From positions 55,590,444 to 55,654,443 of the forward strand of contig CM060174.1 of assembly GCA_030549775.1 (NCBI GenBank): DNA of 64,000 bases, in the 5' to 3' direction. This document shows, piece by piece, positions 48,907 to 59,674 of the stretch. The notes under the pieces are model-generated. The model was not told the DNA's origin and made no database searches. It saw only the letters and a program-made list of their open reading frames with translations. This DNA comes from Tamarix chinensis. Its lineage: Eukaryota > Streptophyta > Magnoliopsida > Caryophyllales > Tamaricaceae. The translations under genes and the position numbers were made by a program. Position 1 is the stretch's first letter. The number at the start of each line of letters is the position of its first letter.

Positions 48907-48924
48907 AACTACCCGAGAAAAGGG
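48907..48924 (+). repeat. Left terminal inverted repeat of the CACTA element
   Basis: AACTACCCGAGAAAAGGG pairs with the right end CACTACTACGGAAATAGA at about 11 of 18 positions by eye. The CACTA motif has decayed to AACTA. Confidence 0.65.
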
Positions 48925-49445
48925 TTTTAATAACAGTTATTTTATAGTTTTAATAACTATTTTCAACCATTATTGAACCACCCGTTATTAAATCTTTAAT
49001 AAGGGTTCATAACCGTCATGAAAAATACACAAAAACCCGCAAATATGTGCGTAAACTTCATAATTAAGAACGGTTTGTAAGTAAAAACCATTGTTAAAAA
49101 ATAGGTTTTAAGAACGGTTTTTCAGTAAACTGTTGTTAAAAATAAGGTTTCAATAACGGTTTATAAAAAAACACCATTGTTGAAAACCCGGTATTAATAA
49201 TGATTAATATAAAAACTATTGTTAAAACACCATCGAATTACCATTTCGGTCATTGATTATGCGTTTATTAAACCCTCTAATACGTATTCAATGAGCATAA
49301 ATATGAGATTAAAAGGAGTTTTAATAACGGTTCTATGAAAAACCGTTATTAAAACATATATTTTAATAACGATTTTAATTCTAACCGTTATTAAAACGTA
49401 GGCTTTAATAACGGTTGTTCATATAACCATTATTAAAACTATAGG
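48925..49445. repeat. Left subterminal repeats of the CACTA element
   Basis: Around ten copies of TTTTAATAACGG or its complement occur, often as a pair facing each other across 10-14 bases (for example at 49320-49352). CACTA elements bind their accessory protein at such repeats. Confidence 0.8.
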
Positions 49446-49762
49446 TTTTTTTTATAGTATTTTTCTGTTTTGTTCCTGCCCACATACACAATTATATGTT
49501 CAAACAATTACCAAATCTGCAATATAAAACAACATCAATTAATACCAAATCCGCAATCACACCATAATTTCAATTAATCTATAATTGGTATGCATGTCTC
49601 AATACACCAACTATACTTAGGAATAAAAATTAGTAGGCATACCACAACTTGGTAGCTCTACACTCCAAAGTAAAGAGTTCAGAGATCTAGGCTGGAAGAC
49701 AAAAAGATGTAGACGAAATACAAACCTAAAAATGCATGTAGAATATATAGATCACTACCTAA

Positions 49763-52700
49763 TACCGAATGAATGAGTGCACGTGCTTGGCCCATTGGTC
49801 TGTAACTTCATCAATTTCAACAACATTGTATTGCGGGCCTCGTGCATAGTCATCGGTGAAATACTACAACGCACATGTTTCAATTAATATACAGTTAGCC
49901 ATTAGGTCAAAAATATATATGCCATGATTCATTAATAGAAAAATATGGAAAAGCAAACATACATGGCTTGGATCTATGTTGACCGATATATTCTGGACTA
50001 TAAGATCCATTGCTCTACATACATAGTATCCACAATCATCACCGTTTTGCTGTTGTGGACACTGTCAAATGAATTCAGTTAGCTCTCTAACTATTACATA
50101 TTAATTTGAATTAAAAAAATACAAAATAGTTGTCTTCCTACTTACCATGATAGGCTCATATTGAAGATTCTATGGGTGTGGGACATCATTCCCACCTCTC
50201 CTTTGGTATGCCATCCGTAGTGCCCTCATAAATAGAGTTGGATACATAATATTATAAGTATATATACCTCAAATGATGAAAATAGAATATATACATGTAT
50301 AAATAAGCTAATGAAGTAAGAAGTGAAAAGTATACTAGCATGTTGATAAATTCCTTCCCACCACGACGAGCAGCCTCAAAAGGCACATCATAGGTTCGAA
50401 GGGAATCAAACACATAAACTTTATTAAGATCAGGTCGGACGGCGTACAAAACTTAATGTTCAATTGTGAGGTGCGGAATAAGATAGAGCTTGTTGTGTCC
50501 CTCAATCAAAATGCAATCCACTAAATAGTTTATGTGCCTACCCTTTGTTATTGTACTACCGTCAGCTGTGTAGTATGGACACACAAACACAATAGAGGAC
50601 AACATTCCCTCCATCGCGGCGCGACTAGCTACCAACCTATATATGGACGACAATAACAATGTATATTTGTTAATAACTAATAATTCATATAAGAGGTCAT
50701 AAAAATTCCATTTCTCCAAGAGTACTAAAATCTGAAATATGAAATAATGCTTATGTGACATAAACGGTGACACTCGTGGTTGACATCCATTCCTGATTAT
50801 AAATGTCGCTTATTTCAACCATCGATAACATGTAAGTAGCATCGTCCCTTCCAACATACTCAAGACGATAATCAATGGAAATATAATTATTCCCGCGGTA
50901 GTTTTGGTCATAGAAATATAATAAAACTAATGCTAGTGGAGGTTGGCATATTTCCGAAGAAGGAATCTTTTGTGGGGTGACTGATTTTTCAGATTTAACT
51001 CTTTTTCCTTTAGCAGCGCCCTCTTTTGTGTTGCTCGTTCTACTAGTACCTCTCTTGGTTTTACTATCAGGAGCTGTCTTCTTCTTTGATTGCTTAATTA
51101 ATAATAATAAACAAAATATGTATTGAGAATATATATATGAAAAAGGTATAAATAGTGTAACTACTAAACAAGGTCGAATGAAGATATCGAATGTCAATAC
51201 CTTTTTAGTAGTGAGACGTATCTGATCCACATGCCAAGGCAAGAAGCTTCATGAGCTTCTAGCACTATGGCTACCTCATTTCCCTCTTTATAACAAGGCA
51301 AGGGCGCATTGCCAATGATTGGAGTGTCAATACTCACCGGCCTTGTAATTAGGGCTAAGTTGTACCCGTGGACAGTTTGCGTTTGGGTACTATGACTGAT
51401 GCGGACCCTTCCTTTCGCCAAAAGCGTTGAAAGGTCATTCACCAACAAGTCACATTTATGCAAACCCTAAACGAAAATATTACACATTATTAATTATTTA
51501 TGACACCGAATACATTTAATAACAATTCATAGTTATGTAATACTTACCTCGGAAAGAGAAGAAAGACGTGTATCAGCTTCCCAACTGTCTCTGACACTAT
51601 TTACATTAGGTATGTGAGTTGATCATGGTCGACTAAATCGAATGGCTTATACCCTTGAGATTTTATAAATGACAACTCTTGCTCCATTGTTGCCATCCGT
51701 TCAAATGCCACGTACAATTTTTGTGTGAGGATGGCGACTTGCTCATTATTGTTACGAGAACCACGAGATCGACCACGTACGCTCATTCTCATAACACCTA
51801 ATCCAAGACCCTTATGTTTTCTACGGTGTTCTACAATTCCTATAGCCTAGGACATAATGTTATATTGGTCTTTCACCATCTGACGCTTGAAGTTGTCCTG
51901 TAATGTATATAATATATGTAAATTTAGCTTACATGAATAAGCATAATATAATATTTTTTTAAAAGAAAACTAAGCAGGGTTCTAGATATCTACAAACTTA
52001 TAATTTTTGTTGCTATAACATCTACATATTCATTAATATATCCATCTCTTGTTGCTCTAGCCTTCTTCCATAATGTACCAATATTAATGGATGAGGTACA
52101 TGGGTCGAAGTCTTGGGCTATGAGTTATAAATAAAAAAAAATTCTTATAATGTACCAATATTATAAAATTCGTCAATACGCTGTAAATAGATAAATCACA
52201 AAATACATACCAACTCCTCTTCAAGGCTTGCATACCCTTTGCGAGCCATATTATGCCGGTATTTATTCTACTTCGCAATCTCTTTATTTTTGGCAATTTT
52301 TTCCTTTGTGACAAGCCAGAACATAGTGACATGGTTATTTTAATGTTATGCACGATACTAGGATCGATACAAAAAATTTAATTGTTATCTAACAAATATC
52401 TTAAAATCACCCGTAAGACGATATGCAATAAATTGGTTCCAACTTTCTTGATCGATGAAACCATATCGTTTGGGTGGATTTTTCCGTAGAGAACGATCCC
52501 TCTTTCTGTACATTTTCCTACGAGCTAAATATGACCTAACTGATCTTAGATGCTCCCCACAATGTCTAAGAAGCCATTTCTTCCTATTCTCTTGCACATT
52601 AAACACTGTCTGCAAAATAAGACATATAAATGTATATCGATGTTAATGTATTAAAATTAATAACATTTGACATACAAAAATGATTACATAAAATAGTATA

Positions 52701-52969
52701 TTTACCGTGATTTCCTACCAAATATGCTCCTTATGACCCGTTGGAACCTGTTTCCAATTATTATAGGAGATAGGAACACGGTTACGTGTCACAAGTGTAA
52801 TGTAAGTCAAGAACATGTCTGTATAAGGGCCAATGGGAAGATTATAAGTATTCCATCCTAACTCGACCAGTTCTCCTTTATTCCTCATATCTGTGACGAT
52901 TCTCATAATCATAGGCCTTCTTTTCCCTTCTTCATGATTACTGTCCCTATCAATATTTTTGTTGGCCAT
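49763..52969 (-). pseudogene. CACTA second gene: PF03004-like domain, DUF8039-like domain, Ulp1-like (C48) protease
   Basis: The ATG at 52969 is followed by MRIVTDMRNKGELVELGW, PIGPYTDMF and VPISYNNWKQVP (52720-52900), the PF03004 plant transposase start. NRKKWLLRHCGEHLRSVRSYL and WNQFIAYRLTGDF follow (52400-52600), then MARKGYASLEEEL (about 52230). A coiled-coil-like segment LYVAFERMATMEQELSF lies at 51601-51792, a DUF8039-like block at 51194-51463 (AKGRV, VHGYNL, NAPLPCYKEGNEV), a Lys/Ser-rich linker (about 51000-51080), and a Ulp1-like domain with VYVFDSLR (Asp at 50405-50407) and GDDCGYYVCRAMDL (Cys at 50032-50034). It ends FIRY at about 49763. A TAA at 50453-50455 directly follows the presumed catalytic His. 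Introns make exact exon ends uncertain. Confidence 0.75.
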
Positions 52970-53089
52970 ATCTCTAAAAAAATTAATAAATAAATTATGT
53001 TAGAATGTTTTGTATTGAGCATAATTGAGTTGAAAAATGCATTTAAAAAAACCAACATAGATATTATATGTTACAATATTATTACCCTC

Positions 53090-56000
53090 ATTGCCTTCTT
53101 TTCCTTCTTTTTTCCCCCTTCTTTTCAGATTAGATTCAGGATCTGATACATATATTACTTCACGAAGATCATCCCTGACATATATTTCCTCCTCATTAAT
53201 TGTATTGTTATCATCGTTCAATAATTGAGTTGCTTGCACTGCTGAGACACACTCTTTATTCCAAGTGGCATCATTTTCATCATCACATTCATTGGCATTT
53301 CCTTTTTTCGTAGATAGTACTACAGACCATCTGTTATCAGCAAGGTTAGTGACATAGAATACTTGTGTCGCTTGTGATGCTAAGATGAATGTGTCTTGTT
53401 TATTCCTTGCCCTATTAAGATCTAGTAATGTGAATCCATCTTCATATCTAACCCACGGCCATTATCAACCCATCTGCAGCCGAATACAGGGATTTTAAAT
53501 ATAGTGTAATCTAACTCCCATATATGTTCAATCACACCATAATAATTCATATTTTCATAAGTTGGATTCTTGTCTTTCGCAGTAGCTACATGCATTGCCT
53601 CAGCCACTAAAGTCACCCCACTGTTCTGCATTGTACTCTTCTCATCTTGTTCTTTTGTATAAAAAGTGCAACCGTTGATCACATAACTGGTATATTGAAA
53701 AACTTCATAACGAGGTTTTTTGAGACAACCAATGCAGGGTTTCGGAAATTAAAGTTGGGGAATGTCCGATGAGTGGAATGATGCGATCTCTTATCCAATC
53801 AATAAAGGAAAGATTATGTTTATCGATAATCCATTTCTCAGTCTTTGATGGATTTTCAATCCGTAAAGAACTCATATGCTCTTCAATGTACGGCTGAACA
53901 TCATCACTGTTGTGTAATACATATAGATGTGCTGCACGAAACATGTTAGGGTCTACACGCCCAAATTGTTTGCCTCTAATACCCTGTCCTTCAAATTTGC
54001 CTGCATGTCGAGACTTAAGAATACCAAGAGCTTCAGCATTTGACAAGTACTTTGTGCAAAACTCAATTGCCGCTTCGATCAGGTAACTCTCAACAATACA
54101 TCCTTTTGGCCGACATTGATTATTCACATAACCTTTTATCAACTTTATAAACCGTTCAAAGGGGTTTATCCAATGCCCATGAACAGGTCCTAACATCTTT
54201 ATCTCATAAACTAAATGAACAATTAGATGTACCATAATGTCAAAGAATGACGGTGGAAAATACATTTCAAGTTGGCACAAAATAATTACAATCCCTTTTT
54301 GCAAGGCGTCCAACCTATCAGGATGTATAACTTTAGAGTAAACAGCTTTAAAAAACCAACAAAGCCTCCTGATATTAATTCGAATACGTTTTGGCAAAAT
54401 TCCACGTATAGCTATCGGCAACAAGTGTTGCATCAAGATATGACAATCATGAGACTTCATGTTTATTAGTTTCAACTCTTTCATCGACACGAGCCTTCTG
54501 ACATTTGAAGAATACCCTTCACGAACCTTGACACTATGTAAGAATTCACAAAATGAACTTTTCTCTTTTCTGGAAAGAGTATGACATGCTGGTGGTAAAT
54601 ATGTTTTTCTACCGTTGTCTTGCGGTGTCAGTTCCCGTCTAATACCCATTTCTTCCATATTCATTAGAGCATTTATCCCATCTTTAGTCTGGCTGGAACA
54701 TAAAGTAATGTACCAACAAGACTGTCACATATATTTTTCTCAATATGCATCACATCAAGGGCATGTCTCACGTAGAAAGATTCACAATAAGGAAGGATGA
54801 AGAATATTGACATCTTCTTCGACCCAACTGATGGAGGCTTATCTTTATTCTTCTTCCTAAACTTGACACTCAAATGTTTCATCTTCAGCCACACTTGTCG
54901 ACCCGTCAACCGGATTGGTGCCTGCCCTTCTTCTCAGAATCCATTGAACGCTTTTCTTTGCCTAGGATAATGATGATTCTTCGGTAAAAACCTACGATGC
55001 CCAAGGAACACAATTTTTCGGCCATGTGTTAGCTGAACAAATGAAGTATTATCCTCACATATCAAACATGCATAATGGCCTTTCACACTATAACCTGACA
55101 AGTTGCCATACGCCCGAAAATCATTTATAGTATAGAATAACAATGCTCTCAAAGTGAAATTTTCTTCATTATATGCATTAAATACTTCAACGACCATGTG
55201 CCATAAGAACTTCAAATCATCAATCAAAGGTGCCAAATAAACATCAATATCATTCTTAGGTTGGTTTGGCCCGGAAATGAGTAAAGACAATATCATATAC
55301 TTGCGTTTTATATAGAACCATGGAGGTAAATTATATATAACCAAAATCACTGGCCATAATCTATAGCTGCCTTGATTGTGCGGATTCATTCCATCTGCAG
55401 AAAGCACAAGGCACACATTTATTGCTTCTTTACCAAATTCAGGAAACAACCTATCAATCGTCATCCATTGTGGAGAGTCAGATGGATGTCTAAGAAGCCC
55501 ATCATCTATCTTGTCATCAGCATGCCATCATAGGTTCTTGGCATCTTCAACATCATCAAACATACACCTTAATCTTGGTATTATAGGAAAATACCATTAC
55601 ACCTTAGCGGGCACCTTGTTCTTCTTGTATCGTGGTGCTTTGCATTCAGGATTAGGATAACTATCTAAAGATGCATTGTCATTGCGATATAAAATACAAT
55701 CATTAGGGCATGCATGTATCTTTTCATAGCTCATGCCCATAGAGGATAGAGTCTTCTTCGCTTCATATGTACGATCGGGTAGAACGTTATCATTAGGAAG
55801 CATATCCTTCACAAGTGACAATAATTCTGTGAAACTCTTATCACTCCATCCATTACATGCCTTTAAGTTGTACAACATTAAAGTAGTGGATAATCGCCTA
55901 AATGTCTTACAATCACCGTAAAAAGGTTTCTCCGAGTCATTCAATAACTTCTCAAACATTTTTGGACAATCCCGAACAATTTCCTCAACCTTTTGAGTCA

Positions 56001-56330
56001 TCTCCTAACAAATGTCTCTCATAGTTATCAAATGATGATCCACTACTATCCCTCCTAACATCGTCATTTTCATATTTAGACTCTATTTCACCATTCCATA
56101 TCTAACAAGTGTAACTTGTATCAATTCGATACACAAATAAATGATCTCTCAAATCATTAGCGTTGACATGCTAAATATAAGCACACTTCAAACAAGGAAA
56201 GACTATTCTACTAGAGTCCCGAGCATGTTCAAATGCAAACTTGATGAAAAACTCCACTCTTTCGTTATATTCTCTAGACAGACAATTTGCAGACAAACAT
56301 TTCAGATCCATAGTTTTTGAATCTAGATAT
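53090..56330 (-). pseudogene. CACTA TNP2-type transposase with transposase-associated, DUF4218 and DUF4216 domains
   Basis: On the reverse strand, the N-terminal transposase-associated domain (NERVEFFIKFAFEHA and FPCLKCAY, about 56170-56300) is followed by the TNP2 core: YNLKACNGWSDKSFTELL and YEKIHACPNDCILYRND (55597-56001), ADGMNPHNQGSYRLWPVI and FTLRALLFYTINDF (54934-55464), HALDVMHIEKNICD (54673-54909). DUF4218 runs 53705-54664 with HDCHILMQHLLPIAIRGILP and CQLEMYFPPSFFDIMVHL. DUF4216 lies at 53280-53682 with YYGVIEHIWELDY and FGCRWVDN. An acidic tail IYVRDDLREVIYVSD follows. A TAA and a TGA near 55507-55597, plus a frameshift near 54668, disable it. CACTA transposases cut and re-insert the element. 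Confidence 0.88.
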
Positions 56331-56693
56331 ATCCCACATGAAAGTAATTATTAAAAAACAATTGAATTATAAGTTTAATAATTCTCAAATCACTTATGCT
56401 TAGAAAGAATTAATCTCAAATGTATCATGCTATTCTGTATATATATATATACGAATCATGCTAACAAGTTTCCAAAATTATATTAATGCTGATCAATGAA
56501 ACTCCTCATACTTACAAAGAGTTCATATATATATATACATACATACATACATACGTAGCGAAACATTGTACAATTAATAGTTCAAATTACAAAAGATATA
56601 CATACTACAAGATTTAAGCAATAGCAACACTGTATACTTCAAACTGTTGCTACAACTCAAATACCTATAAAACAAAAACTCATATCCCTAAAA

Positions 56694-57180
56694 CTAAATC
56701 CCCCGATAGCCTCGTCGAGCCCGACTAAAAACTATAACTTTGAAATTCCACTCATCACGATATATTATTTGATCCCTAACATCATCGCAAGTGAGTCTAC
56801 TCACGGATACTCTAGGGTAACCGGGGTGGATACTCCGAGGCAAGCTATGACGATACCTCCACTCATCATCGATAACCATCAGCCCTCTCGATATCCTATC
56901 ATACTCTCTAGCAAACAGCTCACCCTCAATAAATCTCAGGTGTGGTGCATCAGTGTGGTAGACAAACTACTACAAAAAAGTAGACGTAGCCGATGCCCAT
57001 GGCTTTATCTGAGGCAGGGTCAACAGAAGGTGATAAGATCTGAAATGGAAGGGGTGATAGGATGAGCCACTCGCGTACAAATGACATAGCTCGTTATATA
57101 ACCATATCACATGAGTCCGTACATCTGTATGTGGCGCCATATGAAAATACGGTGGAGGGTATGTCATCTCACTACCTACA
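56694..57180 (-). other. Unrecognised reading frame inside the CACTA element, two adjacent TAG stops
   Basis: One reverse-strand frame runs from MTYPPPYFHMAPHTDV (57167) to SRARRGYRGI (56694), about 158 codons. It is interrupted only by TAG TAG near 56965-56970. A sequence TTCTTATTTGTAG just upstream would serve as a splice acceptor. The composition is less AT-rich than its surroundings. I do not recognise the protein. It could be an upstream exon of the transposon, a captured piece of a host gene, or chance. A 98-codon frame on the other strand (56769-57065) overlaps it and looks like a shadow. Confidence 0.35.
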
Positions 57181-57443
57181 AATAAGAACCACTAAATCTT
57201 ATCATCAAGGTTGTTCTCGAAAGGATCTAAATTACAGAATATGTAAACTGATCTTCAATTAGCTAGACAAATCATAAATATATTCTACCAGATCTTAACC
57301 AACTATGTAAACCTAGCAACATCAAACTATTTAAAATAAGGACATAATCTTTAGTTATATATTTAACAAATTGGCTAAACATCAAACTATCATCAAATCT
57401 TTCAAGCTACGCATAGTAAAATCAAGTAGATATTAATAAGATA

Positions 57444-57444
<1 letters not shown>

Positions 57445-57484
<40 letters not shown>

Positions 57485-57490
57485 TATAGT
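57445..57490 (+). repeat. (TA)n(CA)n microsatellite
   Basis: A run of TA repeats is followed by CACACA. Similar TA runs occur at 56438-56450, 56525-56540 and 58122-58145. Confidence 0.9.
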
Positions 57491-57659
57491 ACAACCTAAT
57501 AAATCCTATATGATTATTATTATTATTATACACAATTATTCATCTCTATTTAATTTTTATCACAACACTAATGCCCAACCAACCTCCTCAACTTTTCCCC
57601 ACAATACCCTTATCCTTAGGATTTTTCCCTATAGGCCTAGTTTATATTTAGTATAATAA

Positions 57660-57820
57660 ATGATAAACCCTAACCCTAACCCTCACCCTAACCCTAATAA
57701 ATTATAATAAAAACTAACACTAAACCTCATAAGATAATGATCCTAAACCTATAGCTAACCCTCCCCCTGACCCTAACCCTAACCCTCCCCCTAACCCCAA
57801 CCCTAACCCTAACCACAATT
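57660..57820 (+). repeat. Interstitial telomere-like repeats, CCCTAA hexamer
   Basis: Two clusters of ACCCTAACCCTAACCCT occur (57666-57698 and 57768-57814), with variants CCCTCA, CCCCTG and CCCCAA between. The unit is six bases, not the common plant seven-base CCCTAAA. It lies within the CACTA element. Confidence 0.85.
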
Positions 57821-59061
57821 ATTTTAGATTATATATACACATCTTATCTATAAATATATTATAAATATATATACATATAATAGAACATATATAAACACAC
57901 ATTTTACGGAATATAAATACACGTCTTACAAAATATATATTAAAAAAGCATATAAATACACATCTGCATAATAATGTGAGTGCTAAAAATATATATATAC
58001 ACCTTAATTTTATACTTAGAATGTACAGATCTTATGATAATAACATATATTTTAGGCTTGTGGATTCTCTTAAAATAATAATACATATTTTTATAAAATA
58101 TATTATAAAAACATTTATGTATATATATATATATATATATATATGTAAAGGTCTCGGCCATAATCAAAAAAGGAAAGCAAAAATTTTCACCAACACATCA
58201 AACAACAGATTTTCGAACAACAAACCGCAATTTTACAATAACAAACAAACACAACCCTGTAGCAACATGCATGCATTTATATATATATACATATCCGTAG
58301 AGACAAATTAAGCAATGAGGGAAGAACAAACACATACGTAAAGGGAGCGACTGTGTGCAAGTTGAGAATGACAATGACGAAGGTACAAGTGCTGGCTACG
58401 TTCACAAGAATGACACCACGCACATGGAAAGCCAACAATGGCAGAGGGGTGGTGGAGAGATGGCAGTGTGACGGTTTCCCTTAATTTAGAGGAGCCGGAG
58501 TGGTTGTGCAAGTGATGTGGTTTTTATCAAAGTAACGGAAGGTTAGACCGAAATTTGTATTAGAAGCTGTCACCCACGATCTAATGCAAAAAGAATGAAG
58601 TGATTTGGTGGATTATAGACGAAGAAATTGATGTTACATAAAATATACTTAGGGTTAGGGTTTACAACAAGTTTATAAAAGTAATGAATATCATCACTCT
58701 ATCTCTTGTTGTAATGTATCATCCCATGTATGTCATGGTCGTGCATGCCTTGGAATACTTGTACACATCAATGTGTATGAACATCATCTTCTTGCAAATA
58801 TGTAACATACCTATAAGAATAACTTGAATGGTTTTTAATGTCAAGCATATTAGAATTATCAAGAATATTTAACATGATAGGCTCCAATATTATGAAAGCT
58901 AAATCATCTTCCTTACCTTGAGGATTAGAATGAATATGACAATCATTATGTTCAATGGATGCTCCTACATCAGCAAGGGTTTGCAAGAGAAAGAGAGTAC
59001 GAGAGGGAAGCGACAGAGTCTAAAATTTTTGGCACGAAACAGAACAGAACGAAATAAAAGG
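57821..59061 (-). other. CACTA 5' region (leader / promoter side) without a clear exon
   Basis: It is AT-rich with TA runs. Two reverse-strand frames (58308-58511 and 58768-58986) have no family signature; the first lies in less AT-rich DNA and could be a leader exon of the transposase gene. I cannot support either as a gene. Confidence 0.4.
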
Positions 59062-59400
59062 AAGTTTTAATAACGGTTCTTATAGGAACCGTTATCAAAC
59101 GATGTTTTAATAACGGTTCCTACAAGAACTGTTATCAAAACATGATTTAATAATGGTTCGTACAGGAACCGTTATTAAAATATTGAAAATTTTGACAACG
59201 GTTCTTGTTTGAACCATTATTAAATCATGTTTTAATAACAATTTTATGTGAACCGTTATTAAAATGGCCATGCAAAGTTTCACTTTTCACTTTTAATAAC
59301 GATTATTACCTACAACCATTATTAAAACTTACCGCACATTAATTTTCACGCATTTGATGACGGTTTTCGAAATACCGTTATTAATGTCCCATTATTATTT
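59062..59400. repeat. Right subterminal repeats of the CACTA element
   Basis: Six or so palindromic units, each TTTTAATAACGGTT, about 12 bases, then AACCGTTATTAAAA with variation. They mirror the left end. Confidence 0.85.
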
Positions 59401-59418
59401 TCTATTTCCGTAGTAGTG
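59401..59418 (-). repeat. Right terminal inverted repeat of the CACTA element
   Basis: The reverse strand reads CACTACTACGGAAATAGA, an intact CACTA terminus. Confidence 0.85.
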
Positions 59419-59674
59419 AGAGTTGTTGTTTAATGCATTTCATTGGGCATAGCAATGATGTATGGCATCTTTAATACCAAGTTCATGCATAGTACCATTA
59501 CCAAATCATGATAAGGCTAATCCTTTTGATTATAGGATTGACAACCCTTGAATGACAATGTTATCATACCCTTATTATCATTGAACAACTTTACACCCAT
59601 AAAACCCCTCCTTCCCCTCCTCAACACCATTCACATGGTAGTTCTTCTTCTATTATCCCTAATTGGAATCTTTA
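59419..59674 (+). pseudogene. Athila-1 3' ORF, continuation after the CACTA insertion
   Basis: The DNA GTTGTTGTTTAATGCATTTCATTG and the TACCATTACCAAATCATGATAAGG stretch align with the reverse complement of 63080-63200 in the Athila-2 3' ORF, directly after the point where the left part stops at 48906. This shows that the CACTA element split one ORF. It ends at the Athila-2 LTR. Confidence 0.6.

Larger units (their letters stand above)
48907..59418 (-). mobile_element. 10.5-kb CACTA (En/Spm-type) DNA transposon
   Basis: The right terminus read inward is CACTACTACGGAAATAGA. The left terminus is AACTACCCGAGAAAAGGG, one base off CACTA at its start. Both ends carry dense subterminal inverted repeats built on TTTTAATAACGGTT and AACCGTTATTAAAA. 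Two reverse-strand genes lie inside: a TNP2-type transposase and a PF03004/Ulp1-type gene. The host sequence on either side is the Athila-1 3' ORF, which reads across when compared with Athila-2. Target-site bases (AGT left, AGA right) do not match fully. 49446-49762 has no recognised feature. Confidence 0.88.

Noticed and set aside
49763..50773. Host SUMO protease gene
   Set aside because: The Ulp1-like domain continues the PF03004-type gene inside the CACTA termini, a known CACTA arrangement, and carries a stop.
57660..57820. Chromosome end or telomere junction
   Set aside because: The CCCTAA clusters are short, interrupted and lie inside a CACTA element with normal sequence on both sides.
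57976..58311. 111-codon forward ORF rich in Ile and Tyr
   Set aside because: It arises from TA-rich microsatellite sequence in the CACTA leader region.
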